From contig NC_087066.1 in the NCBI RefSeq assembly GCF_963678635.1, positions 54,888,312-54,952,311 of the forward strand: DNA of 64,000 nucleotides, written 5' to 3'. A program made the position numbers and the translations under genes. Below, piece after piece: positions 1 to 10,735 of the stretch. The DNA is from Symsagittifera roscoffensis (lineage: Eukaryota; Xenacoelomorpha; Acoela; Convolutidae). Below the pieces are notes generated by a model that searched no databases, had not been told where the DNA came from, and worked only from the letters and a program-made list of their open reading frames with translations. Positions within the stretch are counted from its first letter, which is position 1; each line of letters opens with the position of its first letter.

Positions 1-1548
1 TTGCCGTTTTCCTCTTGTTTTTGAAAAATACAGAGTTGACTCTGTGTAAAAAATCCAGAAACAAAACAAAAGTTTGGTGAAAACGGGTGGTTACCTGTTT
101 CATTATTCGTACTCCATCTAAAAAGTACGGTTTCAGACCAACAGTCTTTTTCAATGCCAAAAATAATGATGATTTTTGAAATTCAACTTGCACTTTAAAT
201 TGAGTTCAAATCCAAATTTTTGCTATGCAAAAATTTCTAATCATCACAGAGATGGCAGCGGGCACATCAAACTTGAGTGTGGGTAGCTCATTCGAGGCAA
301 GTTTTTATTACAATGAGTGCCATTTGGTCAAGCAATTTATGAAGATTTTTTGTTGAAGCAAGAGATTATTTAATCAATTGGAACTTTGAAACCGTTTGCA
401 CTTTAAGAACGGTTCTTTATTCAATGTTGAAATGAATTATATGGACGAATATGGGACATTTTGCCACAAATTGTACGGTTAATTATTTTTTAGTCTGATT
501 ATCACAGTAAGATTTTTGCTAAAAAATCTAAACGTATAAAATTTCGGCTAAATGTGTAATATTTTGATATAATTTTGAGCTCACATTTTCGCAAAAAAGC
601 TCTCTTATATGTTCTGCAGAAACCTTAGAAGATTTTGTGATCGCAATTTATTTTCACCGGATATAGATATTGTAAATTAGATGGTATTAACAAAAAAGCA
701 ACAAATTGTATGGATTATATTTTTGAAAAAAAAAATAGAAAATATGCCAGGGTTAAGTTCACATCCTGAAGGTGCAGTTTAAAACGTTTTTTTTTTTAAT
801 ATGAAGCTAGCTATCACATCTGACAGTTAAAATCTCAGAAAAATTTGTCAAAAAGGCTTTTGGAAAAGTACTTATTCGTAATATCAAACAGGACCTATCA
901 AGATGAGAATTTTTATGGTATTTGAAGGTTTCATGGACTGGGAAAATTACGGACCATAGTTAGTAATCCTAGTGAAATTTTTAACTTTTTCCTGAAATTC
1001 TTGAAAAGCAGAACACTTAATAGGATTAAGTACTGCAAGTTGCTACTTGTTTCAAATGAGTTTTGAAGAAATATCAAACATTACTGAAATAAAATTTTTG
1101 GCAGCTCCAAAAATTTAAAACGAACCCCGTAAACATTATACCAAACCAAATCAACTGAGATTGCTTTTTCGTTTTTTAGTTAACCAGCCAGAGGCCTAAC
1201 CCGAAAGTTTATTATTCAAGGTTAACTAAGCTATGGCTATCTTACAAGAGCTCACCTTGTAAATTGCAGTGCTCGTGCGATTTGAAACCGCAATCATATA
1301 ATTACTGGGCACCTTCACTACCGATGCGCTTCAACGCCACATTTTTAGTTTCGATATTCAAAAAAATTTCGAGGCCCAACAACATCCGTACACGCTGCTT
1401 GCGAGGGTGTCGCAATTTTTACGAACCCAAAAAAATTACTTAAGAATTAGCTTGAAATCATAATCAGGGGTACAACAGGAGTTCTCTGTTAGGATCCCAA
1501 TAGATTGTATGTTTGTCTTTCTTTTTTGTTGAAAAAATATGGTACTAA
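1..1548. other. AT-rich non-coding stretch, nothing recognised
   Basis: I see no convincing coding region, RNA gene or named repeat here. It is rich in A and T runs. Upstream exons of the receptor gene that starts to be visible at 1782 should lie here or beyond the window edge, but none could be recognised. Confidence 0.4.
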
Positions 1549-1735
1549 GCAAATAAGACGACGGGCCATTAAGACGACCAGACATTAAGACGACAAATAT
1601 GCGTTATTACATATGTAAAATGAGCAGTTTGAACTTAAGCTGTTTAACTTTCTCAAAAATACAATTGTGTGCAACGTCGTCTTAAATTCCCATCGAAAAA
1701 GTTTGTCGTCTTAACGGCTGTCGTCTTATTTGCCG
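1549..1735. repeat. Short MITE-like element with TAAGACGAC inverted repeats
   Basis: The left end (from 1549) reads GCAAATAAGACGAC and then repeats the 9-mer TAAGACGAC twice more by about 1605. The right end carries the same 9-mer three times in inverted orientation (GTCGTCTTA, about 1676-1729) and finishes as the reverse complement of GGCAAATAAGACGAC. The imperfect terminal repeats of 45-55 bp enclose about 75 bp with no ORF. The form fits a small non-autonomous DNA transposon whose ends are built from reiterated short motifs. No target duplication was established. Confidence 0.6.
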
Positions 1736-1781
1736 GTCGCCAAAAAAGATATTGTTTTGTTCAAGATGCGTTTATTTTCAG

Positions 1782-1943
1782 AGGAAGGGGAGACTGGAGA
1801 AAGAGTGCAGCTGATGGCCACATCTAGTCTGGCTACTCCGGCTCTGAGGAGCATGGACGGCAAGAGTCTCTGGTGCCAGGCACACAACTCCAGATTCCCA
1901 AACTCACACTCCATGTCCAACAGGGTACCCCTAGAAGTACTCT
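1782..1943 (+). CDS. Ig/FN3 transmembrane receptor, exon a (end of an Ig domain)
   Basis: This is the first recognisable exon of a plus-strand membrane receptor. It follows a TTTATTTTCAG acceptor and ends at a GTAAGT donor, and both flanking introns are phase 1, the usual arrangement for Ig-domain exons. The peptide contains LWCQAHN, a typical second-cysteine (F-strand) signature of an Ig domain, and ends in PLEVL before the linker to the next domain. The first half of this Ig domain and any signal peptide must lie upstream and were not found, so the gene is 5'-incomplete here. The exon joins 2467-2640 in frame. Confidence 0.65.
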
Positions 1944-2033
1944 GTAAGTTATTAGTCATAAACAGCTTTGCAGTAGGGAGAGATCTCTGTTCAAATTTCA
2001 ATAGAAAAACTAGTCCGTAAAAATTTCATTAAA

Positions 2034-2222
2034 AAGATTTCTGTCGCAAGATTTTTTCGCTTTTTAAGATTTTTATCATCTGATTGCTGTACCGATATTT
2101 GCTATGAGCTTAAGCGTCAAAAATAATTATATAAAAATTTTTGGCGTTTAATCTCCAAATTTCGGTACAGCAATCAGATGAAAAAAATTAAAAAGCGAAA
2201 AAATCTTGCGAGATTTCTTTTT
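2034..2222. repeat. Fold-back repeat in receptor intron
   Basis: The arms at about 2034-2096 and 2160-2222 are near-perfect inverted copies of each other (key words GCAAGATTTTTTCGC and ATCTGATTGCTGTACCGA), separated by about 63 bp. The unit lies wholly in the intron 1944-2466 and would form a strong hairpin in pre-mRNA. It is most likely a MITE or fold-back element. Confidence 0.75.
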
Positions 2223-2235
2223 AATTCAAATCAAT

Positions 2236-2322
2236 TGCAATTCAAATCAATTGCGTGAAACAAAATATATTTAAATATATGTTTTATATATACTTTGTTT
2301 CGCACGATTGATTTGAATTGCT
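2236..2322. repeat. Second small palindrome in the same intron
   Basis: GCAATTCAAATCAATTGCGT at 2236 is matched by its inverted, slightly changed copy ending at 2322, with an AT-rich centre of TATATAT runs. It lies directly after the 2034-2222 fold-back element and looks like an independent hairpin or a second small transposon remnant. Confidence 0.65.
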
Positions 2323-2466
2323 TATGCTGAATAAACACCCATCCCATGAAACAGGCGATGTTTCTGACACAAAAAAATAGGCCGCATTTTTTCGAGCAAA
2401 TTCGTGACCAGCAAATCAAAATTGGATTTCAAATTGATTTCAAACCCGTCATAATTACAATTTCAG

Positions 2467-2640
2467 TTCCGCCTGAGATTAAATACACGAAGAATGCCTA
2501 CCCGATGTCACACGAGTCAGCTACGATTGAGTGTCTAGCTCATGGCAATCCGACCCCCACCATTAACTGGTACTACGACTACCCCTCCCCCTCCTCCAAC
2601 AAAGGACCCCTCAACACCACAGACAACGTCAAAATCGTCA
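2467..2640 (+). CDS. Ig/FN3 transmembrane receptor, exon b (first half of I-set Ig)
   Basis: The exon is bounded by TTTCAG and GTAAGT, phase 1 on both sides, and is 58 codons long. The peptide starts PPEIKYTKN and contains IECLAHGNPTPTINWYYD, the B-strand Cys and C-strand Trp of an I-set Ig domain. The linker plus PP-x-I start resembles Ig repeats of adhesion receptors of the nephrin/Kirre/hibris type. The second cysteine is supplied by the next exon. Confidence 0.75.
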
Positions 2641-2955
2641 GTAAGTAGACACTAATCAGACGAACGTTTTTGACCAGCACGAAGAATTTTTTTGAAAAGA
2701 TCATTTGGCGTCAATATACACTAGTTTTCAAAGCGAGCGCACTCCAAAAAAGCACTTTTTGATCAGAACAGGCCAGAAAAATGTCCAAAAACGGTTTTTT
2801 TGGCACTTCTTCTCACAATGGAAAAATATTAAATAAAATAATGAGGTTTGAAGTTTTTCATTTTTCCATTTTAACAGATGTTTTCAACCAAAAACAGACG
2901 ATGAAATGTTTCATGCTTGGATGTTAAGTTTTGCTTGATTTCTCTCTATTTCTAG

Positions 2956-3123
2956 CGGAAGTGAACTCTAACCGGAAGAAAGTGTTGGGCAAATTGACAG
3001 TGGAGGAGATAGGCAAGAGTGGCAGTGGGGGCAGGGGGTTGTTGGGATCTTACAGGTGTGAGGCAACGTCCGCCCTCTCCACCGACTTCAAAGTGTCCGA
3101 GATAGTCAACATCACTGAAGCTG
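2956..3123 (+). CDS. Ig/FN3 transmembrane receptor, exon c (second half of I-set Ig)
   Basis: Phase-1 exon of 168 bp following a TTTCTAG acceptor and ending at a GTTAGT donor. The peptide holds LLGSYRCEATSA, the classic Y-x-C signature closing the Ig domain opened by the previous exon, and ends in NITEAG. A glycine/serine-rich insert (SGSGGRG) precedes it. The splice phase fits both neighbours. Confidence 0.75.
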
Positions 3124-3413
3124 GTTAGTTACGTTTTTTTTGGAGTTATCTAACTAGTCGGTGTCTGTAAAAGGTTTTGATAACTTGAATTTTTAATTGC
3201 TTAATTAAGCTTAGTAAAAAAAAGTTTTACCTGATAAATTTTACCTTTAAAGTTTTTAAAAGGTAAGCTGTGCCTTACCCCAAACTTAATCATGATCGAT
3301 CCCATTTCTGGTTGCTGCGACTCGCAGAAGGATCTTTGAAAAACTATTCACCCTGTCTAAGCATAGTCTGTTTTTCTTATTTCCACTCATTCAGATGTGG
3401 TTTTGTTGAGCGA

Positions 3414-3700
3414 AGCTCTTTTTTGATAGCAATATGTTAGACAAAATAGAAACGTTTAAAAACAATCGGCCAAAAGAGCGTTTTTAGGCACTTTTTGGAA
3501 AGTTTTGAGCAAACAGTCGCATTTTCTGGGCGCGCTCTTCCCTGAAAATTACTATATATTGGCACTCGGGCGGCTTTTAAAAAATTTGGGTCAGCGAGCC
3601 AAAAAGAGTTCTTAAAATAGTGCCAGAGCGAAGACCCTTTGGATAGTCAGTGAGTCGAATCACCCACCCCCCCCCCCTTAAATCCGCTACTGACTTTTGA
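3414..3700. repeat. Dispersed MITE-like repeat, copy 1 (in receptor intron)
   Basis: This segment shares long stretches with copies at 5654-5990, 6467-6850 and 29,464-29,781. Shared features include a GGCCAAAA...GTTTTTAGGCACTTTTTG block, a GCGCGCTC block followed by ACTATATATTGGC, and a CCCTTTGG...GTCGAATC block. The right end is a poly-C run followed by TTAAATCCGCTACTG, which inverts to CAGTAGCGGATTTAA, matching the CAGGGGCGGATCTAGG left ends of other copies. The left end was not resolved. Confidence 0.55.
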
Positions 3701-3741
3701 CTTGAAAGAAAGGTAGGTTCACATCGTCTGCTCATTTTTAG

Positions 3742-3857
3742 TTCGACCGAGTGCCCCGTCGGTTACTGGAGTGGCTGAAAATGTTGGCATGCTCTCAGTC
3801 AATGTCACGTGGCAGCCGCCCAGAGACCAGTCACACCTGAAGAACGCATGGTTCCAG
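3742..3857 (+). CDS. Ig/FN3 transmembrane receptor, exon d (start of FN3)
   Basis: The exon follows CTCATTTTTAG, enters in phase 1 and leaves in phase 0 at CAG|GTAACC. The peptide RPSAPSVTGVAENVGML...NVTWQPPRD is the A/B-strand and W-x-PP signature of a fibronectin type III domain. The domain continues in the next exons. Confidence 0.75.
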
Positions 3858-4312
3858 GTAACCAGAAGCAACCAGCTGCACCCCTCTGTTCTTACTTGAG
3901 TTATTTAATTGTGAAATTCAGATAAAAGTAGCAAACTTTAGATAAAATGTTGCTTATTTCAATTTAAAAAATGCAATTTCAGTTAGAAACAAGATTCTGT
4001 TTAAAATGTGCAATATTCAGGTGAAAAATTGCATAATTTGGTTGCAAAGTTTCCTGATTCGATTATAATCATTGCCTTTTTAGTTAAAAATTTGCAATAT
4101 TTGCTTTAAAACAATTACAATATTCAGTTGAAATTTGCAAAATTCTGTTAAAAATTGCATGATTTGATTGCAAAATTTCCTGTTTCGATTATAAAAAAAT
4201 TGCCTTTTTTAATAAAAGTTTTCAATATTCGTTCAAAAAGTTGTACAAAATCTGGCTATAGTTCGATTAGTCGCAAATCCTTACGCAGGTGTCTTGATTC
4301 ATTTGATTGCAG

Positions 4313-4476
4313 GTGGGCTACCAGACTGAGTACCGCAGCTTTTCTTCTCCTATCCACCCTTCTCAAGGTCACGTCGGGGGTAGTCAGTCCCCCCAACCCC
4401 ATCCGTCGGAGAGCACGATTGTCACTTCGGTAGTGGAGGAACAGATTCCTCCGAACGTGTTCGAGTACACAGTAAA
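4313..4476 (+). CDS. Ig/FN3 transmembrane receptor, exon e (middle of FN3)
   Basis: Phase-0 start after TTGATTGCAG and phase-2 end at a GTAAGC donor. It encodes VGYQTEYRSF, an FN3 C/C' strand, then an unusually long Ser/Pro/Gln-rich loop, then a return to an E-strand-like EYTVK. The loop makes this FN3 domain longer than average. The join to 4886 restores an AAG codon. Confidence 0.7.
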
Positions 4477-4885
4477 GTAAGCCAGAACAAAAAAAAATAC
4501 ATTTTTATATTTGAATACGTAAGGCTCGTAATCTCTATGTCGGCGTTTCGATTCCGGGAAATAGCAAAGTTTTTCGTTTTTCAAGGCTTAGTTTGTCCCT
4601 TTTTTCATGATTCAAGTTTGTGCTTGTTTTTGGGAACTGCAGTTTTGCCTCTGTCTTTAAAATTTGCAAGTTTTTGGCGCTGTTCTCTAATTATAAACAT
4701 AAAAAAGAATGTATAGCTGCTGTTTCTTGGCGAAAAAAACTTAGCAAACGAATGATTTCATTGAAGCGAAAATGTGTTTCTGTAAATATTTCTGGCTAAA
4801 ATTTATCGAGAGCAGAATGTAGTTTATTGCAAAAAATAAAAATTAGTTTTTTTTTAATCATTTTCAGTTTTGGAAATTTTTTCAG

Positions 4886-4992
4886 GGGTCTCGTGGGAGG
4901 AAGGAAGTACACCGTGCTTGTGAGGACTTGCAACAAAGTCGGCTGCAGCAATTCCGACTTCAAATCCATTCTACTTTCATTCGTCTCAAAGT
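4886..4992 (+). CDS. Ig/FN3 transmembrane receptor, exon f (end of FN3)
   Basis: The acceptor is TTTTTCAG. The peptide KYTVLVRTCNKVGCSNSD is the F/G-strand end of the FN3 domain (Y-x-V-x-V-R-x-x-N-x-x-G). I chose the GTTAGT donor at 4993 because it is the only one that leaves a phase-1 junction matching the next exon at 5269; a GTGTTA two bases earlier would not. Confidence 0.6.
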
Positions 4993-5268
4993 GTTAGTCA
5001 AATTGATAGCAAAACATTTGAGCTGAACATGAAAACAGTCAATGATTTTCGGGACAAACGATATAGTGTATCAAAATATCTCACTCAAATTAAAATCATG
5101 TATAGTTTATATTATGCGATGGCAAGATCCCGCCTCTGCAAATGTCATTCGTGTCGTATGACTAGTACACGAGTTGTTTTGGTATTATTTTTTTTGACCT
5201 TGGAACTGGTAATGTCTTAGAACTGCAACTTGAAATCTTTTTATTTGTCCCTTTGTTTCTATTTGCAG

Positions 5269-5580
5269 CGTCTCTCGTTGTCTCGCCCAATTCGGGAGGA
5301 AGTACCCCACGACATGGAGAACTGGGGTCTGACTCGGCTCAACTAGGGGTAATCGGAGGGCGAGACGGGGGTCCCCAAATGACCATTCTGGAAATCATCT
5401 TACTCCTGGTGATTGGATGTCTCTCCATTGCTCTTTTGTATCTCTTGGGAATGCTGATGCTCTCAATTCGAAAGATAAAAACTCTGCAGGAGAAGACTCG
5501 AATCCTCGACACCCCCTCATTTGCAGCCATGCCTAATGATTTCGTAGTTGGCACTAATTGTAGCTCACCGCAGAAAATTG
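5269..5580 (+). CDS. Ig/FN3 transmembrane receptor, exon g (transmembrane segment)
   Basis: Phase-1 exon. A Ser/Gly-rich extracellular stalk is followed by one hydrophobic helix (LEIILLLVIGCLSIALLYLL) and then a basic stop-transfer and cytosolic stretch (RKIKTLQEK). This sets the topology as type I: the Ig and FN3 domains outside, a short tail inside. It ends at a G|GTACGG donor. If that donor is not used, the frame reads 17 more codons to a stop at 5631-5633. Confidence 0.7.
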
Positions 5581-5653
5581 GTACGGAGCTTGAAAAAAAC
5601 CTTTGTATAACTGTTTTGTTTCATAGATACTAAAAAAATTCTTAATTGTTCTC

Positions 5654-5990
5654 AGGGGCTGATCTAAGATTTTCCCAAGGGGCGGATTTTCAAAAAAAAA
5701 TCTGACTTTTCTGGATCAAGCAAACTGACGACTCTCCCTTCTTAGTACAAAAACCTCTTGCAACCATTTTTACGCGGCAAGCAAAATTTTTATAAATGAG
5801 CCAAAAATGGCGTTTTGAGCTTTCTTTAAAAACGTTTCAGAGAAAAATCGCAAGTTTTTTATCAAAAATACAGCCATTCCCCCACCCCCTCCCAAAAAAA
5901 CCTTTCCTCATTGTTGAAATTTATGTTCGTCAAAAATCAGTTGATACTCATTTAGTTCGACGACTGGATGATGGATTGTGTGTTTAAGGG
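5654..5990. repeat. Dispersed MITE-like repeat, copy 2
   Basis: It starts CAGGGGCTGATCTAAGATTTT, close to the start of copy 3 at 6467, and is followed by a GGGGCGGATTTTCAAAAAA block and the GCCAAAAATGGCGTTTTGAGC region shared with the other copies. It occupies nearly all of the intron 5581-5988. The right boundary is approximate. Confidence 0.5.
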
Positions 5991-6113
5991 CCTCGTATGA
6001 TGGCATTTGGATCTTCGCATGATTATAGTCACACTCAAAGAGGATTAGGATCTCCCCCTTGTCAAACTACGACTCTACTTCACGGTTCATACAGGGACAC
6101 ATCTCGCATATAG
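5989..6113 (+). CDS. Ig/FN3 transmembrane receptor, exon h (C-terminal tail, stop)
   Basis: This proposed last exon follows a TGTTTAAG acceptor. Its phase (needs one base) matches the one base left at 5580, giving a glycine codon at the join. It encodes about 40 residues rich in Ser, Thr, His, Gln and Gly with no further membrane segment and stops with TAG at 6111-6113. The supporting evidence is phase agreement and an open frame, not similarity, so this is the least certain exon of the gene. The short tail makes a structural adhesion role more likely than an enzymatic one. Confidence 0.5.
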
Positions 6114-6466
6114 ACGAGAGGGGAGGGGGACATCGTACTCAAAACATGACTGGATGTACACCAAAAAGGAACCATACAAAGAGACATTAATTGAAATTGA
6201 ATCGCCTGATTTACAATTTTCCTATTTTTGTAAGGTTTATTAAAAATTGATGTAATATCTCATATATATTTATTTGCAAGATTCCCAATTATTTAATCAG
6301 AAATAGTGCAATTAATGTAGCTCTGCAGTCTATTTATTCAAAAATATATTTCGCCTCCAAACTGTTTTCCGAAAGAAACAAAAAAATTGACCGACGGGGT
6401 TGACCATATCAAACAAAACTTTCCCTCATTTTAACACTTGTCATAAAATTGGTAGAGTTTTATCCA
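6114..6466. other. Downstream region of receptor gene, nothing recognised
   Basis: AT-rich sequence after the proposed stop. It should contain the 3' UTR, but I see no clear AATAAA-type signal that I would commit to. Confidence 0.3.
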
Positions 6467-6850
6467 GGGGCGGATCTAGGATTTTCTCGATCGAGGGGGG
6501 CGGATTTTCAAAAAATTGCGAAAAATTTGACGACCTTTTTTTTTAGGTCGACCAAATTGACTTTCCGAGCTCTCCTCCAACATTAAAAAGACTATGTTTT
6601 GGTCTAATTTTCTGCGCCGCAGGCAAAATTTTAAAAAACAGCTCAAAAAAGCCGTTTTTGGCCAATTTTTTTAAAAAGTTTTGACAAAAAAAAATCGCGT
6701 TTTTTTGGCGCGCGCTCCCCTTCAAAATTAGTATATATTGGCGCCGCAGATTTTAGGGTCGGTCGGCCAAAAATGGATTTCTCAAAAAGTACCAAAGAGG
6801 GGACCCTTTGGGTCGGCAGGGGGTCGAATCCCTGAGGAGTAAGAGGCGTC
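6467..6850. repeat. Dispersed MITE-like repeat, copy 3 (fullest copy)
   Basis: It begins CCAGGGGCGGATCTAGGATTTT and contains all blocks shared with the other copies, including TTTTTTGGCGCGCGCTCC, AGTATATATTGGCG and GACCCTTTGGGTCGGC, ending near GTCGAATCCCTGAGG. No ORF suggests a transposase, so it reads as a non-autonomous element. Confidence 0.6.
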
Positions 6851-7493
6851 CTGAGAGTAAATAAAATGTTAAACAAATACATAATATACATATACCTTTT
6901 AGAAAAAAAATGATTTCGTTGACACAGGTGTAGGGCTTGCAGCGTAAAACTTTCCAACTCAAAGCCCAATAGAGAAAAAATTGAGCCAATCAATTCCTTT
7001 TTTCTTCTCTCTTTGTTTTGTTGCCCTCTGCGAAAACTGCCAAAAAATTTTTTCAAAAAGATCTATCAATTTCGGATAATATAGAGCTCTCCTAAAATAT
7101 AAATCTGTATAGATCACGAAGAGATTGCAATTGCTAGTTATATAACAGCTTAGTCCGCGCAGTAGCTTCTCAGATAATAAATATAGATTATAATGAGAAA
7201 AACTTGTCAAAACTGTTGCCATTATAAGCTATAATATGTCACCAATTTAGGCAACAATTTCTATTATAAAAACTAGAAAATGGGTTATTTTCACATCGAT
7301 TATATCGCGTTATAATTCCACAAAAAACTATTTTAATCTCCATAAAATCTCAAGATGTTATAATTTTGTATCATACACTCTCAAGAATAACTATTTTTTC
7401 TTCGCCATATAATAAAAAGATACCAAAAATCAGATTCGCAAAATTTCTTTCAAAAAGTGTTTTTGTTTCGTTTTTTTTTCTTGTAGCATTCAA

Positions 7494-7721
7494 TCACTGT
7501 CTCCACGATCTGATCAACTCATTTTTGTTGAGGTAAGTCACGTTTCGCACCTGCCGCTCATCCTGACCACTCAAATCGAAATTAATAATTCGAGATCCGA
7601 CAGGATTGGTTTTCATTACAGAATAGAAGATAGGGTTGATGGCTGGAGTACCTTGATCTGAATTTTTGGCAACGTGTCTTACAAGAGTCATAATTCGAAA
7701 ATAAAACAAAGAATTCAACAT
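7494..7721 (-). other. Possible small ORF or exon remnant
   Basis: An open minus-strand frame of 75 codons ends in NKNELIRSWRQ and a stop. From about residue 15 onward its composition (NSDQGTPAINPIFY, FDLSGQDERQVRN) looks more like protein than the surrounding AT-rich noise. I recognise no family and see no convincing partner exons. It could be a fragment of a mobile element. Confidence 0.2.
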
Positions 7722-7869
7722 AGCCTGTATTCATGCCATGCGTAATTTTACCAGCTTCTGACGCCAATTTCAGCCGTTTCTTTGACCTGTTTCTGTTTTT
7801 TAAAGATTGACATCTTGAATTTTTAAAAAACAACCTAAAATTTGAATTTTTCAAGCAAAACATGTCAGT

Positions 7870-9340
7870 TTTTTCAATAAATTTAAATTTGCTTTATAAT
7901 ATATTGTTAATTCAAGGTATGTTCAGTATAATAGATACAAAACAGAAGTAATTCAATCAATTATTTATACATTTTTTAAATATTATCCGGACGAAGCGTT
8001 TAAAACTTAAAATTTAAAACGTGTTTTTCTCAACCTGGAATGACTTTAGGTGAAAAAAAAAATGAAAACAAAACTTGCTCAGAACTTCAGCCGAATTACC
8101 CTGGTGCATTTTTTTGCGGCATGTGGTCCAAAAAACAGATTGTTTTTAAAATTTTGTTCTATCGAAAATAACGCCAAAACTACCATGTCAAAAACTAACA
8201 AAATTGTATCACAGGAAGCATCTTACGTAGTCCAGCAATATTGTATGAATAACTTATTTTGTTTGATATAAAAGAAAGTTATAATTAATATAAAACATCA
8301 ATTTTTTTTATTTAAGAACAATTTTCAAACGTTTTACGCTATTTTTTGATGCTTATAATTTATTGAACTTGTTTGTACTGGGAGAGTATCTCTATTCTAC
8401 TTTTTATCCTGGCATGTTTTGCCGTACGCTGCTGCTCTTAAACGCAATCTGCTCTTGGATCATTCTTTTGTGATTATTTTTTAAAAGCTCAACGTCTTCC
8501 TAACTGAAGAAAATCAAAAAATTCGAAAATAAAAAAAATATCAAAAATCCCTAACTGAGTAGTCAAATAATACGTTAGTAATTGAGTATTTATGTTCTGA
8601 CTTTTAAAAAAGTGACAAAATATTCACGCTGTGTGTTGACTATCAATTCTGGACAGAAAACTTTTTTGTCATATGAAACAGAAAATTGTTTCGCATGCAA
8701 TCAATTATTGATAGCATTTGGTGGTTCTGAAATACCTTGAACAATTGGAGATTATTAGCGCTCGATATATTTCAATTGCTCGATATAGCTTCATCCGGCA
8801 CACAAGTTGTTTTTGAAAAATTAGGCCAGCTTTTTAGTCTAATGAAAATGGTACTAGACTCTAATTGCATTATTTTGTACTTTACGTAGCGTCTAAGCTT
8901 ATCAAAAAAATGTGAAACACAATTTCTTACTTTTTGAAAAAGCTCGTATTTTTTCTAAGCTCGTAGATCTTTTTAAGGAAAAAAGGGCATTTGAAACAGA
9001 CAGAACTTTGCCTGATGCGAACAGCGACAATTGATTTTGTATATAAGTACCTAAAACATAAATGCATGGCGTTTTTGATAGAAATCATTTTTAACTGATT
9101 TAAATTTTTTATACTTTTGTTTGAGCTGTTCTCGATAATTTTTTGACGTGGGTGAGTAGTTACTCATTTGCTAAATATCACCTCAGAAAAAAATATTGAG
9201 ATTTAAATCGATAATCGTAACATGCTTGTGAATTGAAAAACATAACTATGATAGAATTGATATTTTTACTTTTTATTTGTCACTGAGCTGAGTAAAAGAG
9301 AAAGGTTTTTCCCAATTTTTTGTACTAATTTTTTAGAGAC
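7870..9340. other. AT-rich intergenic DNA, nothing recognised
   Basis: No coding region, RNA gene or clear repeat is supported here. Short open frames present are rich in Lys, Asn and Phe, as expected from AT-rich sequence by chance. Confidence 0.4.
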
Positions 9341-9349
9341 ATTTCAGAC

Positions 9350-10400
9350 TTTAGTGATATTTACAACCCTGACTTATGCCAATCTATGATTTCAAACTTC
9401 AACAAAATTTTTTCCTGTGAGTACAACCTGGAACACAAGAAAACAGAATATTGTTTTAAACCTTTTTTCTGAGTTTTTTGTTCTGATTTCTGAAGAAGGT
9501 GTCAAAATAATCGCGCTCGGAGTGTATTTTTTTCTCCTAAAGTTTTTCGATGTTTTAATGTAATTTTTTGATTTTTTTATAGACTGAAACATATTTATGC
9601 TATGAGCTCAAGATTTAAAAAAACGTTTCGCAAAAGATCTTTTTCGAGAAAATATAGGTTTTAAAATTGGAAAATTGGGCTACTGTAAAAAGTAAATAAT
9701 GACTTTTGGGATTTGCAATAAAACGAAAAATTATGGTTTTGTACATAATTTTCTTATTTATTTTTCTATTTAGTAACGCGTTACTAGGACCATTTAGGTT
9801 GCCGCAATTTATTTTGGATCGATTTCTGAGTCGGCGTATTTGGCATCTAGGTAACTCATTAAAAAAAAGCATAAGCGTAATGTATTTTTTCCACTAAAGC
9901 TTTTCCCAGATCAAACCCCATAATTTTCTGAAAAAGATCTTTGTGTGAACAATTTTTTCTAATTTTTTCAATTTTGAGCCAGAGCATAAATATGTTTAGT
10001 CTATGAAAAGCTTGGAAAAAAAATTAAAACATCGAAAACTGTCAGGAGAAAAAACTCCGAGCACAATGATTTTGATATTTTGTTTAGAAGTTTATAAAAA
10101 ATTTAACATAAAAATCAAATTTTTAAGAAATAATTAGCAAAAAAAAGTGAGTTAAAAAAATTATCGCAAAGAGGGTAAAAAAAATCTGACCTATTTTTTT
10201 TTAATCTGTTGTTTTTATTTTATCATTGTCTGATATCTTCTTTTCCACAGCAGTTTGGGTCGCAGGTTGAACTCACTGGAAAAATTGTGTTGAAATTGAG
10301 TAAAATCATAGATTAGCATCGATGATTTAACTCTGACCAGTATTGTTTAACATTACTAATTCAGTGCTTATTCAGAGTTGTAAATATCACTTAGGTCGGA
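9350..10400. repeat. Large inverted repeat (about 1 kb palindrome)
   Basis: The left arm (about 9350-9690) and right arm (about 9900-10,400) are inverted copies with roughly 70-80% match by eye. Matching words include TAGTGATATTTACAACYCTGA, CAATCTATGATTT, GTGAGTNCAACCTG, GCTCGGAGT, TTTCGATGTTTTAAT and CATATTTATGCT. The centre (about 9690-9900) contains ACGCGTTACTAGG and no transposase. It is probably a diverged fold-back or large MITE element. Confidence 0.65.
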
Positions 10401-10730
10401 GATGCAGAAAACTGTAAAAATGGCAAAAACAATTTGTTTAGTGCTAAGTCAGCCTTGTTGCAACCTTAAATTTTCAAGGAATCAGCAGTTTTGTAAACTT
10501 AAGCAAAAATGTTTATATGAGAAAAAATTTCTTCAGAACGTTGCCGTTTCATAATTTAAATCAGCACTGTAGCTTAATTTAGAAAAAAAATGAACTGATT
10601 ACACTGTGTCGATCTACTAAACAACCTCCCATTATAGTGTATACTACAGAATTGCCACCCCTGTAAATAACTGGAGTAAATTAAAACCACTGCAATTTTT
10701 GAGAAATCTAAGCCTGTTAAAAATCTCATT
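10401..10730. other. Left flank of BEL-1, nothing recognised
   Basis: AT-rich sequence without supported genes up to the target-site duplication of BEL-1. Confidence 0.3.
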
Positions 10731-10735
10731 AGTAG

